64,000 nt of DNA from contig NW_024881843.1 in NCBI RefSeq assembly GCF_019059575.1, positions 434,001 to 498,000 on the forward strand. Reading direction: 5' to 3'. The position numbers and the translations under genes are program-made. Under the pieces are notes generated by a model. The model saw nothing but the letters and a program-made list of their open reading frames with translations. It ran no database searches and was not told the DNA's origin. This document shows, one piece after another, positions 24,143 to 34,259 of the stretch. This stretch comes from Amphibalanus amphitrite. Its lineage: Eukaryota; Arthropoda; Thecostraca; Balanomorpha; Balanidae. The first letter of the stretch is position 1. Each line of letters starts with the position of its first letter.

Positions 24143-25606
24143 ATGGCAAGAGCTTTGGCCAAGACAAAGCAGAGTCCGACGCCTGGAGGGCGAAGGACAC
24201 AGCGGGGGAGTCGCACGCAGAACACAAACACATCCGTGACAAGAACACGACACAGGGGTGGGAGGGCGGGAACGCGACGAATGAACTCATTGATTGTCAC
24301 TGGCGCACCTGCTGCAGCGCACGAAAACGGTTATCGTAATCCATGACGTCAGTCATTTCGGCGGTGATCCGGATCGTGGGCCGTCGAGTCAACTGGTGAC
24401 CCGGATTGCTGGTGCGCGGGGCAATTCACTTGGTAGCGGACGGTTGCGCTCGGTGCAGAACACTGAATCATACGGTGATTCGGATAGTTCCTCGGTCCAT
24501 TGTGATGCAGGCTCGGCGCCGTGCATACACAAACACTCGCACGCACACTGGGGAAAGAGGAACAAAGAGACCTCACGCCTGGCCATACGTGGCCCGTCAC
24601 GGCATATCCGTTGTGGCACTAGACTGAGCGCTGAGTGATGCCGGTGCATCGTTTACGTTACAGTTATCGTGTTACACGTGCCGGCTCTGCTAGCGAGCCG
24701 AGCACAATGTGACACTCGTCAAGTTATAGCTGGCTCGTGATAGTCTCGAGAAGTGGAAGCTGGCAGGACCAAGGAAGGAACGGTTTGTAGCCATAAAGCG
24801 AGAGCAGTAGTGGTTAGCGCAAAAGCATAGTAGCAGTGTTTGTTATTATCAGCAGCAGCATTCATTCTCAAAAACATCCATCCACAATGCATCCGTTGTG
24901 ACACCTATGGTCCCAATCACAACGACCAATGCATCGTTGTGGCTCCTACGGTCTCTACCACAACGGCCGTTTATTACATCGGGCTAGAGATAGCCAAATC
25001 AATGCAAAAAAAAAAACTAAGCATTCGAAAGCTTCCAGTAACAATCCGATGAGTCACCTCAATCATGGTGCTACATCACGGCAAATGGCTGTTGAACGTC
25101 AACGACATTTGGATTGCTAGCTAAACTGCCAGACAATCAGTTCCAGATTGTACCTTCGTCTCTCGATTGCAGGGCACTCATAAAAAACATTTGTCTCCTC
25201 TATTACGCAGCTCTGGTGTACGTTCCGTCGTACACAACCCTTCGAGAGGCTCGAGACCTCAGACCTAATCGTGCAGCCTCTGTGGCAGCGGTAACGTCCA
25301 TGCTCTCCACTGTCCGGTAACTGTGGCGAGATTACAGTGGGGTCACCTATTGCTGCTGAAGGGTTCTGAAAATTTGCAGTGCACCTGTCTAGTACGTTTG
25401 TTGGCTTTACTCAGAAAAGCAGACCAACATCAGTCACCGTGCGTGACTTGACCGCACTCGGTCATCAATTAATATATGTCCCTCTCTTAGGTAAATGCCG
25501 ACCTAAAGAGAGACTCTTGCAACATCATAAGGGCTTATCTAAACATCGTAATCCTGTTTCAGGCGTAGTCATCAACTGCACTAATTTCGTGTGCTTTTCG
25601 GAGTAA
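24143..25606 (-). other. LTR-element interior, non-coding part
   Basis: No frame with a retroviral-type domain on either strand; this is the region where pol would normally lie. It contains CACAACGG/ACCACAACG-type short repeats near 24900-24965. Confidence 0.5.
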
Positions 25607-25969
25607 TCACACGAATCTGAGTTTCTCAAGATCTGGGTATTTAGGGTCCGGTTGAGTGGGCGCTTGGTTGACGCGTCGCTGTTGGGTTTCGTAATCCTTT
25701 CGTCCAAGATAAGTGTCTCTTTCGTTAATGATTGATAATAGCTCTAGGCGTTCGGCTCGCTCACTAGAACTTAGATCGAAGAGGTCGGCTTTGTTTATTT
25801 CTGCGCGCCATAAGTCTAGTTTTTCGCCAAATGGGTTTATTCTTAATAACTCTCGGTCCTTTGCTGGCTGGCGTTGGGGAACACTGGTATTTTTCCTTGT
25901 TGCCTTCACCGAGGATTTGGAGGATTCAGAACCAGGAGCATGCAGGCGGGACGAGTTGGATTGAGCCAT
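25607..25969 (-). pseudogene. gag-like N-terminal fragment
   Basis: Minus-strand frame, best start at the internal Met at 25969 (MAQSNSSRLHAPGSESSKSS...). The longer version from 26017 adds a hydrophobic stretch, probably leader sequence. It is polar and basic in the first 35 residues, then has helical, Leu- and Glu-rich segments (LWRAEINKADLF, ERAERLELLSII). It sits about 0.8 kb downstream of the primer-binding site, where gag starts. There is no zinc knuckle and it stops after about 120 residues. Gag identity is inferred from position and composition only. Confidence 0.4.
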
Positions 25970-26759
25970 GATTGACGCGATTGAGAGCCAAAAATACAAA
26001 ATCATAAAGTGAACCATTTACGTTACGCTGAACTTTTAGTTTGCAAAAGTAAAATTAAAATCCAGTGCCACTCGGGAGATGTCGAGACGTACCTTTGATG
26101 GCGTCGCCGAAGATGGGTGGTTCACTCGTTAACTATCACTCCACTATCACTTTCACTATACGCGCCGGCCGGACTGTTCGATTACGCGCGAGAGAGTCTA
26201 GTTGTAGCGCTGGGTGCGGAACGCCTTTGAAGTCACTCGATGAAGATGCCTCGCAGAAGAGCGTCAGTTGACCTCTCTGATGACGTCAGTTGACCTCGTT
26301 GGAGAGCGCGAGTTGAACTCTCTTTCCTGTTAAACTTTGTCTCGATGACGAGAGACGGTCGGTTGGAGTTATCAGCGGCTTAGATCGAGCGCTGGTTGAG
26401 ATGGCTGCCGTATAACTCGGGCAGATCGGGCCTGACTGGTACAGTTCGATTTCAGAGCCCTTTATGACTGGTACTGGTACAGGTACTTGTACCTTGAGCT
26501 GGCTGAGCTGGCACTGATGGAGATAAACGGTGCCGAGCTTTGGCGTACTCACTTTTGGAGTGCTATTGTTCAGCGGCTCACTGTGAAGTATCGGCAGATG
26601 TAGTAGCCGTGAGAGCTGGCTGGTAGCAGCTGGAGCGCAGCAGCGTTGTATAGGTGCTCGTCAGCGGCAGAGTTCGTCAGCGGCAGAGTTCGGACGGAAA
26701 AGTTGGCGCACGGAGAAGCAGATGGACGTGAGAAGACGGCTTCTTCGGCAGGTTCGATC

Positions 26760-26777
26760 CGACGTCAGCGGCACCAA
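26760..26777 (-). promoter_or_regulatory. primer-binding site
   Basis: Minus-strand TTGGTGCCGCTGACGTCG immediately after the 5' LTR. TGGTGCCG is complementary to a tRNA 3' end CGGCACCA. I could not settle which tRNA. Confidence 0.65.
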
Positions 26778-27702
26778 TGTAACACGGCGGTTTCTCGTGC
26801 CCAGGGCGGGGCGCGCCGGTGTTGTTGTCAGCCCTTGCCAGAAGAGATGCTCTGCCGGTCCAGGTGTATTGTTTCACGAGCACAACACAGCGAGATGGTC
26901 AGCTACGGTGTCGGTCGAGACCGATGCAGAAACACGTCCGGCGTGGGTGACGGCCGGGGGTCTTCTCACACAAGCACGCGGAGCGGATGGTATTGCGTCC
27001 AGCGGCTGTGGAGTTCGGAGGTCCCCTCAAGCGAGAGAGAACACGTCCTACGCCGATGATGGCTCTAGGTCTTCTCCCATTCCCTTTGCCGGGGAGCTCT
27101 CGGCTCGGCTCACCCCGACCTAGTTCCTACCACATACTAGAATATAAGACTATCCTGCGTGACGGCCCGCTATTGGATTAAAACATTTTCGCTTTGAGAC
27201 TCGTCTTGTGATTGGTTATTACTATGTCACCGCCCCTCGGCCCTCTGGTAGCTCTCAGAAGACACGTGTCAGATGAGTTGCCAATCGTCACGCGCTGGCA
27301 CCGTGGTTGAGGGGGGCGTAGCACGATATCGTTCTAAGAAGCGCGTCAGAAGCATTGGTGGACATTAACCAGGTCACTATTCTGCGCGGGCCGGCATGAA
27401 TGACGGATGGCGGGCGTCAGGCTGGCGCGACTCAGCGGCACCGTCGTGGCGGGCTGGAGACAATGAGTCACACAGGGATAAACTATGACGCGTCGTTGGG
27501 TCGACCGCGGGGTCAGCTGCGGTGAGCTGAGTGCGGGCGGAGAGCGGTAAAGGTAGCGAGCGTTGAAAATGCGAAAATGAAATATGGCCACCACTCAGGT
27601 AAAATTAGACTGCGAACTAATTAAGCCTACACCCATAAAAATATAAGCAACGGTTAGTGCCAGGCGATGAGGGTAAACAAATAACTAGACACACACTTTA
27701 CA
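26778..27702 (-). repeat. LTR, element's 5' copy
   Basis: 925 bp, one difference from the other LTR. In minus orientation it begins TGTAAAGTGTG and ends GTGTTACA. Confidence 0.95.
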
Positions 27703-27706
27703 GATG

Positions 27707-28000
27707 CACCCGCCACGTGCAAACCACCGAGCGCACCCCCACCCAAATTTAATACGACAAATGGTTGCACGCGTCCGACTCGGCGCGAAAATTTCACCCC
27801 CGTAGCCCGGAGCCCGCACCGTTCCGGAGCAATAGCCCGCCAAGCGTGACTGACGCGTTACATACATACATACGTACAGACATTTTGATTTCTATATATG
27901 TAATTTTAAATGATACTTTGTCTTTATTTTACGATGACCTGCAATTTTTGAAACCTGCAATTTTTTCGTTGAATAAACTGAATCTGAATCTGAATCTGGG
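27707..28000. repeat. repeat A, copy 2, right part with (CTGAAT)n tail
   Basis: Matches 16336-16494 and 17399-17430, then extends to AATAAACTGAATCTGAATCTG at 27971-27999. A tandem hexamer tail after AATAAA is typical of non-LTR retrotransposon 3' ends, so repeat A may be a LINE-derived or SINE-like unit. Confidence 0.7.
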
Positions 28001-28455
28001 TAACCTCTGTCTGTACGCTTCTTGTCAGTTTTCAATAGTTATGACTGCATTTTCAGCTGCTTTCCGGAGCACGAGTCTGCTGCCGTGCGAGGGTCGTTCA
28101 AAATGCTGTTATTCTCGCATGGTTTTGTCATTCAAAAAATTTAGCCACCGTTTTTATTGGATGATCATCATGTTGTACTCATCCTCGCCGACATTTTGCC
28201 ATGTGTCATTTCCGACTTAACCATTCCCATTGCTCCTAAAACCGATAGTTTCTCAGCCGACCCGATTTTGCGACCTCCATTTTCATGCCTGACCCTTGGT
28301 CAGAGGTGAACCCTTTTTGTGAGCTCATGAAGGGTCGAATGCGCTTGAAAACAATGAAACTGCTTGAGGAAGGTTGTTACCAATGCCCATGCAAAATTTC
28401 GACTGTTAATTTCCTGTTCATGTTGAATTATTGACAAAAAAGCATGGCTGGTACC

Positions 28456-28481
28456 TGTCAACGAACTTTTGAGACACCCTG
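28456..28481 (-). repeat. terminal inverted repeat, right end of a TA-flanked element
   Basis: Exact reverse complement of 9684-9709, followed by TA (28482-28483). Confidence 0.7.
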
Positions 28482-28483
28482 TA

Positions 28484-29056
28484 AACCCTATGGGCTGGTA
28501 GGAAATGTACGCCGTGGAGCAGCAGTGCTACCAACCAGACTTGTGATCAGCTCAGTTGAGCCGGCTAAAAAATCAGCTCAGCTCATGAGCCGGCTCAACA
28601 TTTTGCCAAATTGTTGAGCTGTGAGCTGAGCCCGGCATGGGTGTAGTTTTCCAAAAATCATTGGGGGGTGCTCAATAGCTTTCAGAAAAGCATGCCATAT
28701 TTTTCGTAGGTCTTTTTTCAGCTGTTCTTTTTTACTGTATCAGGCATCATGCAAGAAATGATGTTAAATCGATTCGAGAGCTTGTTTAGCGCCACTGTAA
28801 AACAATTTGGGCTCACCCAATGTATTCATAATCACGGAAATTTTTTGAAAATATTTCAGAACACGCTGGGTTGAAAATTCTAAATTCAGGCCCTACCGGA
28901 CTTTTGGTAGGTCCGCGCTTAGGCAGCCTGGTCTGCATAGCTCTGCACGAATGAGCTTATATTGAGGGCTATCCAACATGACGCCTGACGGGACAGGCTC
29001 GATGATTACTCTCCGGACATGGTTCTCGTGAAATATTGCATTTTGTCCCTGGAACT
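28484..29056. other. unassigned; AGCTC-rich patch at 28545-28640
   Basis: A low-complexity CAGCTCAGTTGAGCCGGC-type patch forms weak inverted repeats. Nothing else recognised. Confidence 0.4.
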
Positions 29057-29060
29057 TTAA

Positions 29061-29917
29061 CCCTCGCCGGCACAGGCCATTTTGCATCCTTCGATGGCAC
29101 AAGGGAGGGGATTTTGGTTGGTAAGACCCCCTCGCGTTTGGCCTCTGATCGAGCTAGAGCTTCGCGGAAAAAACGAGCATGTTTCCCGTCACGAGAGAAA
29201 GCCGATGATACCCAATTTTAAGGTCCTAGGTCATCGGTTGACCTTCCAGGTCAGGTCAATGACCCAAAAGTCGGGAAAATCGTGACCTGTTAGAAAGTCG
29301 TAAAGTGTGGCTGTTATGGGGTTTCCGGGGTGCTGATCACGAATATCGTGTTAGTTTTGATCACAGATGAAGTCTTTAAGCATTTAGACCAGGTCGGGTC
29401 AGGTCAGGTCAGGTCAACCGGTAGGGGCCGTGACGGGTATTTGTAGTACGTGTCAACCACCTCTGACAGCTTCGTAACATGTTACGAAGGCACCAAAACT
29501 ACTTCGTAAATGTTCAAATGGTTGCTAAATTCGAATTCAGCTCGAAAAACTAGCCTGGAAACATGTAAAACTCGAAAAAGTGAACCGAGGTCACCAAAGG
29601 TAAATGATCTGACCTAATCTTCAGGTGACCTTGACAATTGACATCCACCCTAATGCATGGGAGCAGCATCAAATCACATGTTTGAACGTTTGAAACCACG
29701 AAAAACTTACAAAAGCGCGGCTAAGGCAAGCCGACATACGCCGAATCGCGATTCCGGCCAAATTTGGGTCAGGGTCATGAAATTTTTAAAGTAGGTGTAA
29801 AATTGATCAATGCGAGGGTACTGAAAGTTGCGTCCCGATCGGCCGCTTTTTACGCGAGTTATTCGCGAAAAACTTAGGGGGTTGCATCAACCCCCCCCCC
29901 TCCTGTGCCGGCGAGGG
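29061..29917 (+). mobile_element. TTAA element, family a (copy 1)
   Basis: 857 bp between TTAA at 29057-29060 and 29918-29921. The left end has two tips: CCCTCGCCGGCACAGG, a short spacer, then CTTCGATGGCACAAGG. The right end has a single tip CCTGTGCCGGCGAGGG next to a GGGGG...TTGATGCAA...CCCCC hairpin. The interior has GGTCAGGTCAGGTCAGG (about 29396) and many AGGTCA words. TTAA duplication and a CCC start fit piggyBac-type non-autonomous elements; no transposase present. Confidence 0.85.
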
Positions 29918-30032
29918 TTAAATAATAACGCTATACTTGCCGTGCTATATATTTACATTTATTTACCAAAAATGATTTAATTTCATTAAAAATATTTAAA
30001 AATAGCACATTGATTTCAATAAACGAAAGTCA

Positions 30033-30412
30033 TAGATTTGCTGCCGGGTGCTGGGGCTCCTCATGAGGAGCATGGAGATGCCAGCTTGTCCACCTCTAGC
30101 GCGTCTCGAGCACAGGGCGATACTATGCGCCTTCAACGCTCATGTTAGGTCCGTCGTCCAATACGAAAGTGTCATTTGGAGCGGTGCAGCCCAGTCCCAC
30201 CTGGTACGGCTGGAGCGGCTACAGCACTGCTTTCTCATGTGGCTAGGGGCTAAAACGCAGAGGAACTGTCCTATGGACTATCGTAGTCTACTGCAAACCT
30301 TTAAAACTGAGTCCATCAAAGCCCGCCTCATTCATACCGATGTCATGTTCTTGTACCAACCCCTTCACCACCGTACCGACTGCGCTTACCTGGTATCGAT
30401 GTTTGGTCTCAA
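30033..30412 (+). pseudogene. non-LTR retrotransposon ORF2, C-terminal part (first half)
   Basis: The frame reads VLGLLMRSMEMPACPPLARL..., then VRSVVQYESVIWSGAA and LVRLERLQHCFLMWLG. This is the 'connection' segment after the reverse transcriptase in jockey/CR1-like proteins. Catalytic motifs are absent because the copy is 5'-truncated. It runs to FGLN at 30412, where a TTAA element interrupts it; the frame resumes at 31287. Confidence 0.75.
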
Positions 30413-31286
30413 CCCTCGCCAGCACGGGGGGGTTGATGCAACCTTCCCCCCTCGGTTTTTTCGCGAATAACCCGCGTAAAAAGCGGCCGATCGCGACGAA
30501 ACTTTAAGTACCCTCGCATTGATCAATTTTACACCAATCCTTAAAATTTCATGACCCTGACCCAAATGACCTTTGGCCTGTGACCTACTTTCCGAGACCA
30601 TGCTTGGCCGGAATCGCGATTCGGCGTATGTCGGCTCGCATTAGCCGCGCGTTTGCAAGCTTTTCGTGGTTTCAAACGTTCAAACATGTGATCTGATGTT
30701 GCTCCCATGCATGGTGGATGTCAAGGTCACCTGATGGTCAGGTCAGGTCATTGACCTTTGGTGACCTCGGTTCACTTTTTCGAGTTTTACATGTTTCTAG
30801 GCTAGTTTTTTTAGCTGAACTCGAATTTATCAACCATTTCAACATTTACGAAGTAGTTTTGGTGCCTTCGTAACATGCTACGAAGCTGTCAGAGGCGGTT
30901 GACACGTTCTACGAATAACCGTCACGACCCCTACCGGTTGACCTGACCTGACCTGACCCGACCTGGTCTAAATGCCTAAAGACATCATCTGTGATCAAAA
31001 CTAACACGATATTCGTGAGCAGTACCCCAGAAAATCCCTTAGCAGCCACACTTTACGACTTTCTAACAGGTCCCGATTTTCCCGACTTTTGGGTCATTGA
31101 CCTGACCTGGAAGGTCGGCCGATGATCTGGGACCTTAAAATTGGATATCATCGGCTTCCTCTCGTGACGGGCAACACGCTCGTTTTTTCTTCGAAGCTCT
31201 AACTCCATCAGGGGCCAAACGCGAGGGGGTCGTACCCCCCCCCCTTGTGCCGTCGAAGGACGCAAATTGGCCTGTGCCGGCGAGGG
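30413..31286 (-). mobile_element. TTAA element, family a (copy 2), inside a LINE
   Basis: 874 bp. Single-tip end at 30413 (CCCTCGCCAGCACGGGGGGG), double-tip end at 31286, so inverted relative to copy 1. Flanks are TCAA (30409-30412, one substitution from TTAA) and TTAA (31287-31290). Deleting the element with one TTAA rejoins the LINE frame without a stop. Confidence 0.9.
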
Positions 31287-31529
31287 TTAATGTGCCTGGG
31301 AGGCGTAACCGCCGCACGGGCTTGTTTCATGTCTCCTTCGGGAGAGTGAAAACCGGGAAGAACTGTCTTTCTGTGCATATTCCTCGGTTGTGCAATCAAT
31401 TTTTGGCACAAGGTCCGTCGGTGGACTTTTACCACCCTTCCACGTCCTTCCGGCGTGAGGCTTTCCAGTATCGCCCGAACACTGGGCAGCTATGGGATCT
31501 CTCTGTCATCATGTCCCACTTGATTCATT
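31287..31529 (+). pseudogene. non-LTR retrotransposon ORF2, C-terminal part (second half)
   Basis: Continues the frame from 30412 as NVPGRRNRRTGLFHVSFGRV, then HIPRLCNQFL and a stop after VIMSHLIH. RRTGLFHVSFGR...PRLCNQFL matches the end of many jockey/CR1-like ORF2 proteins (xxLFxVPxxR...PRLWNxLP). The 3' flank leads into a TA microsatellite. Confidence 0.75.
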
Positions 31530-31605
31530 GACCCAGGTTATACTGAACTTTTAGAATATTACAGAAAATTGGATATTGTTGGCGGCTGCTTATACATGCT
31601 TGTAT

Positions 31606-31607
<2 letters not shown>

Positions 31608-31693
<86 letters not shown>
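31608..31693. repeat. (TA)n microsatellite
   Basis: About 85 bp of pure TA, possibly grown from the LINE tail. Confidence 0.97.
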
Positions 31694-31696
<3 letters not shown>

Positions 31697-32020
31697 GATT
31701 TAAATAACTAAGTTATCTACATCATCATTTTGAACCAAATTAATACTTTTAACTTAACTCACTCATTCCTTCCTTTGTTGGCTCCAAACAGTCTTTCGAT
31801 TGTCTGGAAATCGTATGCTAAATCCCGTACCTGTATGCGACTGGTGCATATAAAGGCCGATGTAAGAATTTGAATAGGCTCTCGCATGCGATTTTCTGGC
31901 TACCCAAAAAAAGTCTGTTTCAGTCATGCTATCAAAACATGGTATGTCAGCCCGGTCACCGGCTTATGGTGCTCTGCTTGCAGTGCCCCTGACCGTCACC
32001 GACTCTCTTCCCTTCTGAAA
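31694..32020. repeat. repeat B (reversed) then unassigned sequence
   Basis: 31694-31755 is the reverse complement of repeat B. The rest has no recognised feature. Confidence 0.5.
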
Positions 32021-32183
32021 CCTCGCCCGTATTGGTGTTTTTCCAGCCGCGAACGTATAAGGGGAGGGGGGGGGGGTCCGTTGGACCCCTCCTTGCCGTT
32101 TGGCCCCTGATCGAGCTAGAGCTTCGCAGAAAAAACGAGCGTGTTGCCCGTGACGAAAGGAAGCCGATGATACCTAATTTTAA
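32021..32183 (+). mobile_element. TTAA-element left-end fragment
   Basis: Starts CCTCGCCCGTATTGG, a spacer, then a second tip copy before a G-run. It matches the reversed 7745-7893 fragment, and ends at TTAA where the next element begins. Confidence 0.55.
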
Positions 32184-33044
32184 CCTTCGCCGGCACAGGC
32201 CATTTTGCGTCCTTCGACGGCACAAGGGGGGGGGGGTCAGTACGACCCCCTCGCGTTTGGCCCCTGATCGAGCTAGAGCTTCGCGGAAAAAACGAGCGTG
32301 TTGCCCGTCACGAGAGGAAGCCGATGATATCCAACTTTAAGGTCCTAGGTCATCGGGTGACCTTCCAGGTCAGGTCAATGACCCAAAAAGGGAAAATCGG
32401 TACCTGTTAGAAAGTCGTAAAGTGTGGCTTTCCGGGGTGCTGATCACGAATATCGTGTTAGTTTTGATCAGAGATGATGTCTTTAAACATTTAGACCAGG
32501 TCGGGTCAGGTCAGGTCAGGTCAACCGGTAGGGGTCGTGACGGGTATTCGTAATACGTGTCAACCGCTTCTGCAGCTTCGTAACATGTTACGAATGCACC
32601 AAAACTACTTCGTAAATGTTCAAATGGTTGCTAAATTCGAAATCAGCTCTAAAAACTAGTCTAGAAACATGTAAAACTCGAAAAAGTGAACCGAGGTCAC
32701 CAAAGGTCAATGACCTGACCTGACCTTCAGGTGACCTTGACACCCACCCTAATGCATGAGAGCAACATCAAATCACATGTTTGAACGTTTGAAACCACGG
32801 AAAGCTTGCAAATGCGGCTAATGCGAGCCAACATACGCCGAATCACGATTCCGGCCAAACATGGTCTCGGAAAGTAGGTCACAGGTCAAAGGTCATTTGG
32901 GTCAGGGTCGTGAAATTTTCAGGGTGGGTGTAAAATTGATCATTGCGAGGGTACTGAAAGTTTCGTCGCGATCGGCCGCTTTTTACGCGAGTTATTTGCG
33001 AAAAACCTTAGGGGGTTGCATCAACCCCCCTGTGCCGGCGAGGG
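32184..33044 (+). mobile_element. TTAA element, family a (copy 3)
   Basis: 861 bp between TTAA at 32180-32183 and 33045-33048. Double tip at the left (CCTTCGCCGGCACAGG plus CTTCGACGGCACAAGG), single tip at the right (CTGTGCCGGCGAGGG). The interior is collinear with copy 1. Confidence 0.85.
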
Positions 33045-33048
33045 TTAA

Positions 33049-33285
33049 TGAAAGTATTAATTTGGTTCAAAATGATGATGTAGATAACCTAGCTATTCAA
33101 AGCTAAATATCTTATGACGAGAGTGGTTGGCATTTTTGGTATGCAGTGTTATTCATTGAAAACCGGTCGGAGCGTTTGAGTCTTTAATTTAGTGGTCGCT
33201 GCTTACTAATCATGCGGCATACACGTCGCACATAACCGACAATACCGCAACGCAGCTTAGATTTCGAAGTAAGCATTTAGTCTCA
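33049..33285. repeat. repeat B copy
   Basis: Homologous to 7905-8145. Confidence 0.8.
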
Positions 33286-33289
33286 CCCC

Positions 33290-33555
33290 CAAAATCGTGG
33301 CTCTGTGGCCGTTTTTTTGCGAAGTTATTCACCAAAAACTGAACCGTACCTTGGGGCACTTGACCTGACCTCAGAGGTCATCGGTTGACCTAGGACCTTA
33401 AAATCGGATACCAATCTCTGCGTCTCGTAACGGCGCACACGCTCGTTTTTTCCGCGACGCGCTAGCTCTAACAGGGGCGAAACGGCGAGGGGGTCGTACC
33501 GCCCCCCCCCCCCTCGGCCGGCGCGTATGTAGAAAACCAATAGGTCCGGCGAGGG
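33290..33555 (-). mobile_element. TTAA-element fragment, family a'
   Basis: Reverse complement of 61503-61760. Double-tip end CTCGGCCGGCGCG plus GGTCCGGCGAGGG at 33555, then TTAT. The other end is lost. Confidence 0.65.
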
Positions 33556-33559
33556 TTAT

Positions 33560-33777
33560 TAAGCACTAATGTCCTTTGTGTCCATCATAATCGGACCATA
33601 TTTGTTTATTCTGCATCAGATTATTTCCTGCAAAAAAAATACGTTCATTTTTCAATTATTCAAGTTAAGTCAGGTGATGTTACTTTTAATGCAGTTAATA
33701 CAGAATCATGGTAGAACACAGCCGGGGCAATACGCAATTCGCTTGTGTCTGCACATTATACATTGATGGTGCATATT
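33560..33777. other. unassigned
   Basis: AT-rich; ends in a possible splice acceptor (TTTTACAG). Confidence 0.3.
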
Positions 33778-33915
33778 TTACAGGAGCCGTGCGGCGGATC
33801 GGGCTTACCCAGGACACCAACAAAGGCCAGCTGGAGATAGCGCTATGGAAGTGGTTTACGGGTGCCAGGGACCGCGACGGAGGCCGCCAGGAGAGGAGAC
33901 CAGCTGGAGTTTAAG
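33778..33915 (+). pseudogene. CENP-B/pogo-type HTH fragment
   Basis: The frame after a TTTTACAG acceptor reads TGAVRRIGLTQDTNKGQLEIALWKWFTGARDRDGG, then stops. LEIALWKWF..AR resembles the second helix-turn-helix of CENP-B/pogo (Tigger) transposases (consensus like LExALxxWFxxxR). No DDE core follows. It is either a decayed pogo element or one exon of a derived gene. Confidence 0.4.
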
Positions 33916-34259
33916 CGGAGGAGCAGATGAGAGAAGAAGTCGAGAGATGAGCAGAAGAGAGTAGAGAGTTTAAGCAGCATTTTTATGTTTATCGATAATA
34001 TAAGTATTGATCACTGACAGTTTGTTTTGTTGCGGTGGCGAACGTTCAGCAATGATCAGCGGGAGTGATTGAAATAGCAGACATCGATTATATTATAATT
34101 ATATTGAAATTGTTGGTTTTTTATATTGAAATTCATTGTAGGTTCTAGTGGGAACTGATGGGCTTTGGTGAATATTTATCAATTTATGCGAACGATGCTA
34201 GAGAGGTGTGAGCCAGCATGGGCCCACCTAGTGGCCCACCTGGGCCCCATGTGGGGCCA
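33916..34259. other. unassigned
   Basis: Purine-rich then AT-rich. A GGGCCCACC / GGTGGGCC-like patch at 34220-34255 marks the edge of the next element. Confidence 0.3.

Larger units (their letters stand above)
23204..27702 (-). mobile_element. non-autonomous LTR retrotransposon, very young
   Basis: Two 925-bp LTRs with a 2649-bp interior, flanked by GATG (23200-23203 and 27703-27706); repeat A copy 1 shows the unfilled site. Orientation is minus. Read that way, the interior opens beside the 26778-27702 LTR with TTGGTGCCGCTGACGTC, a primer-binding-site-like sequence (TGG start, complementary to a tRNA end CGGCACCA). It closes beside the other LTR with a purine tract GGGTGGGGGAGGTG. There is one short gag-like frame but no protease, reverse transcriptase, RNase H or integrase, so movement would need proteins supplied in trans. 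Confidence 0.9.
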
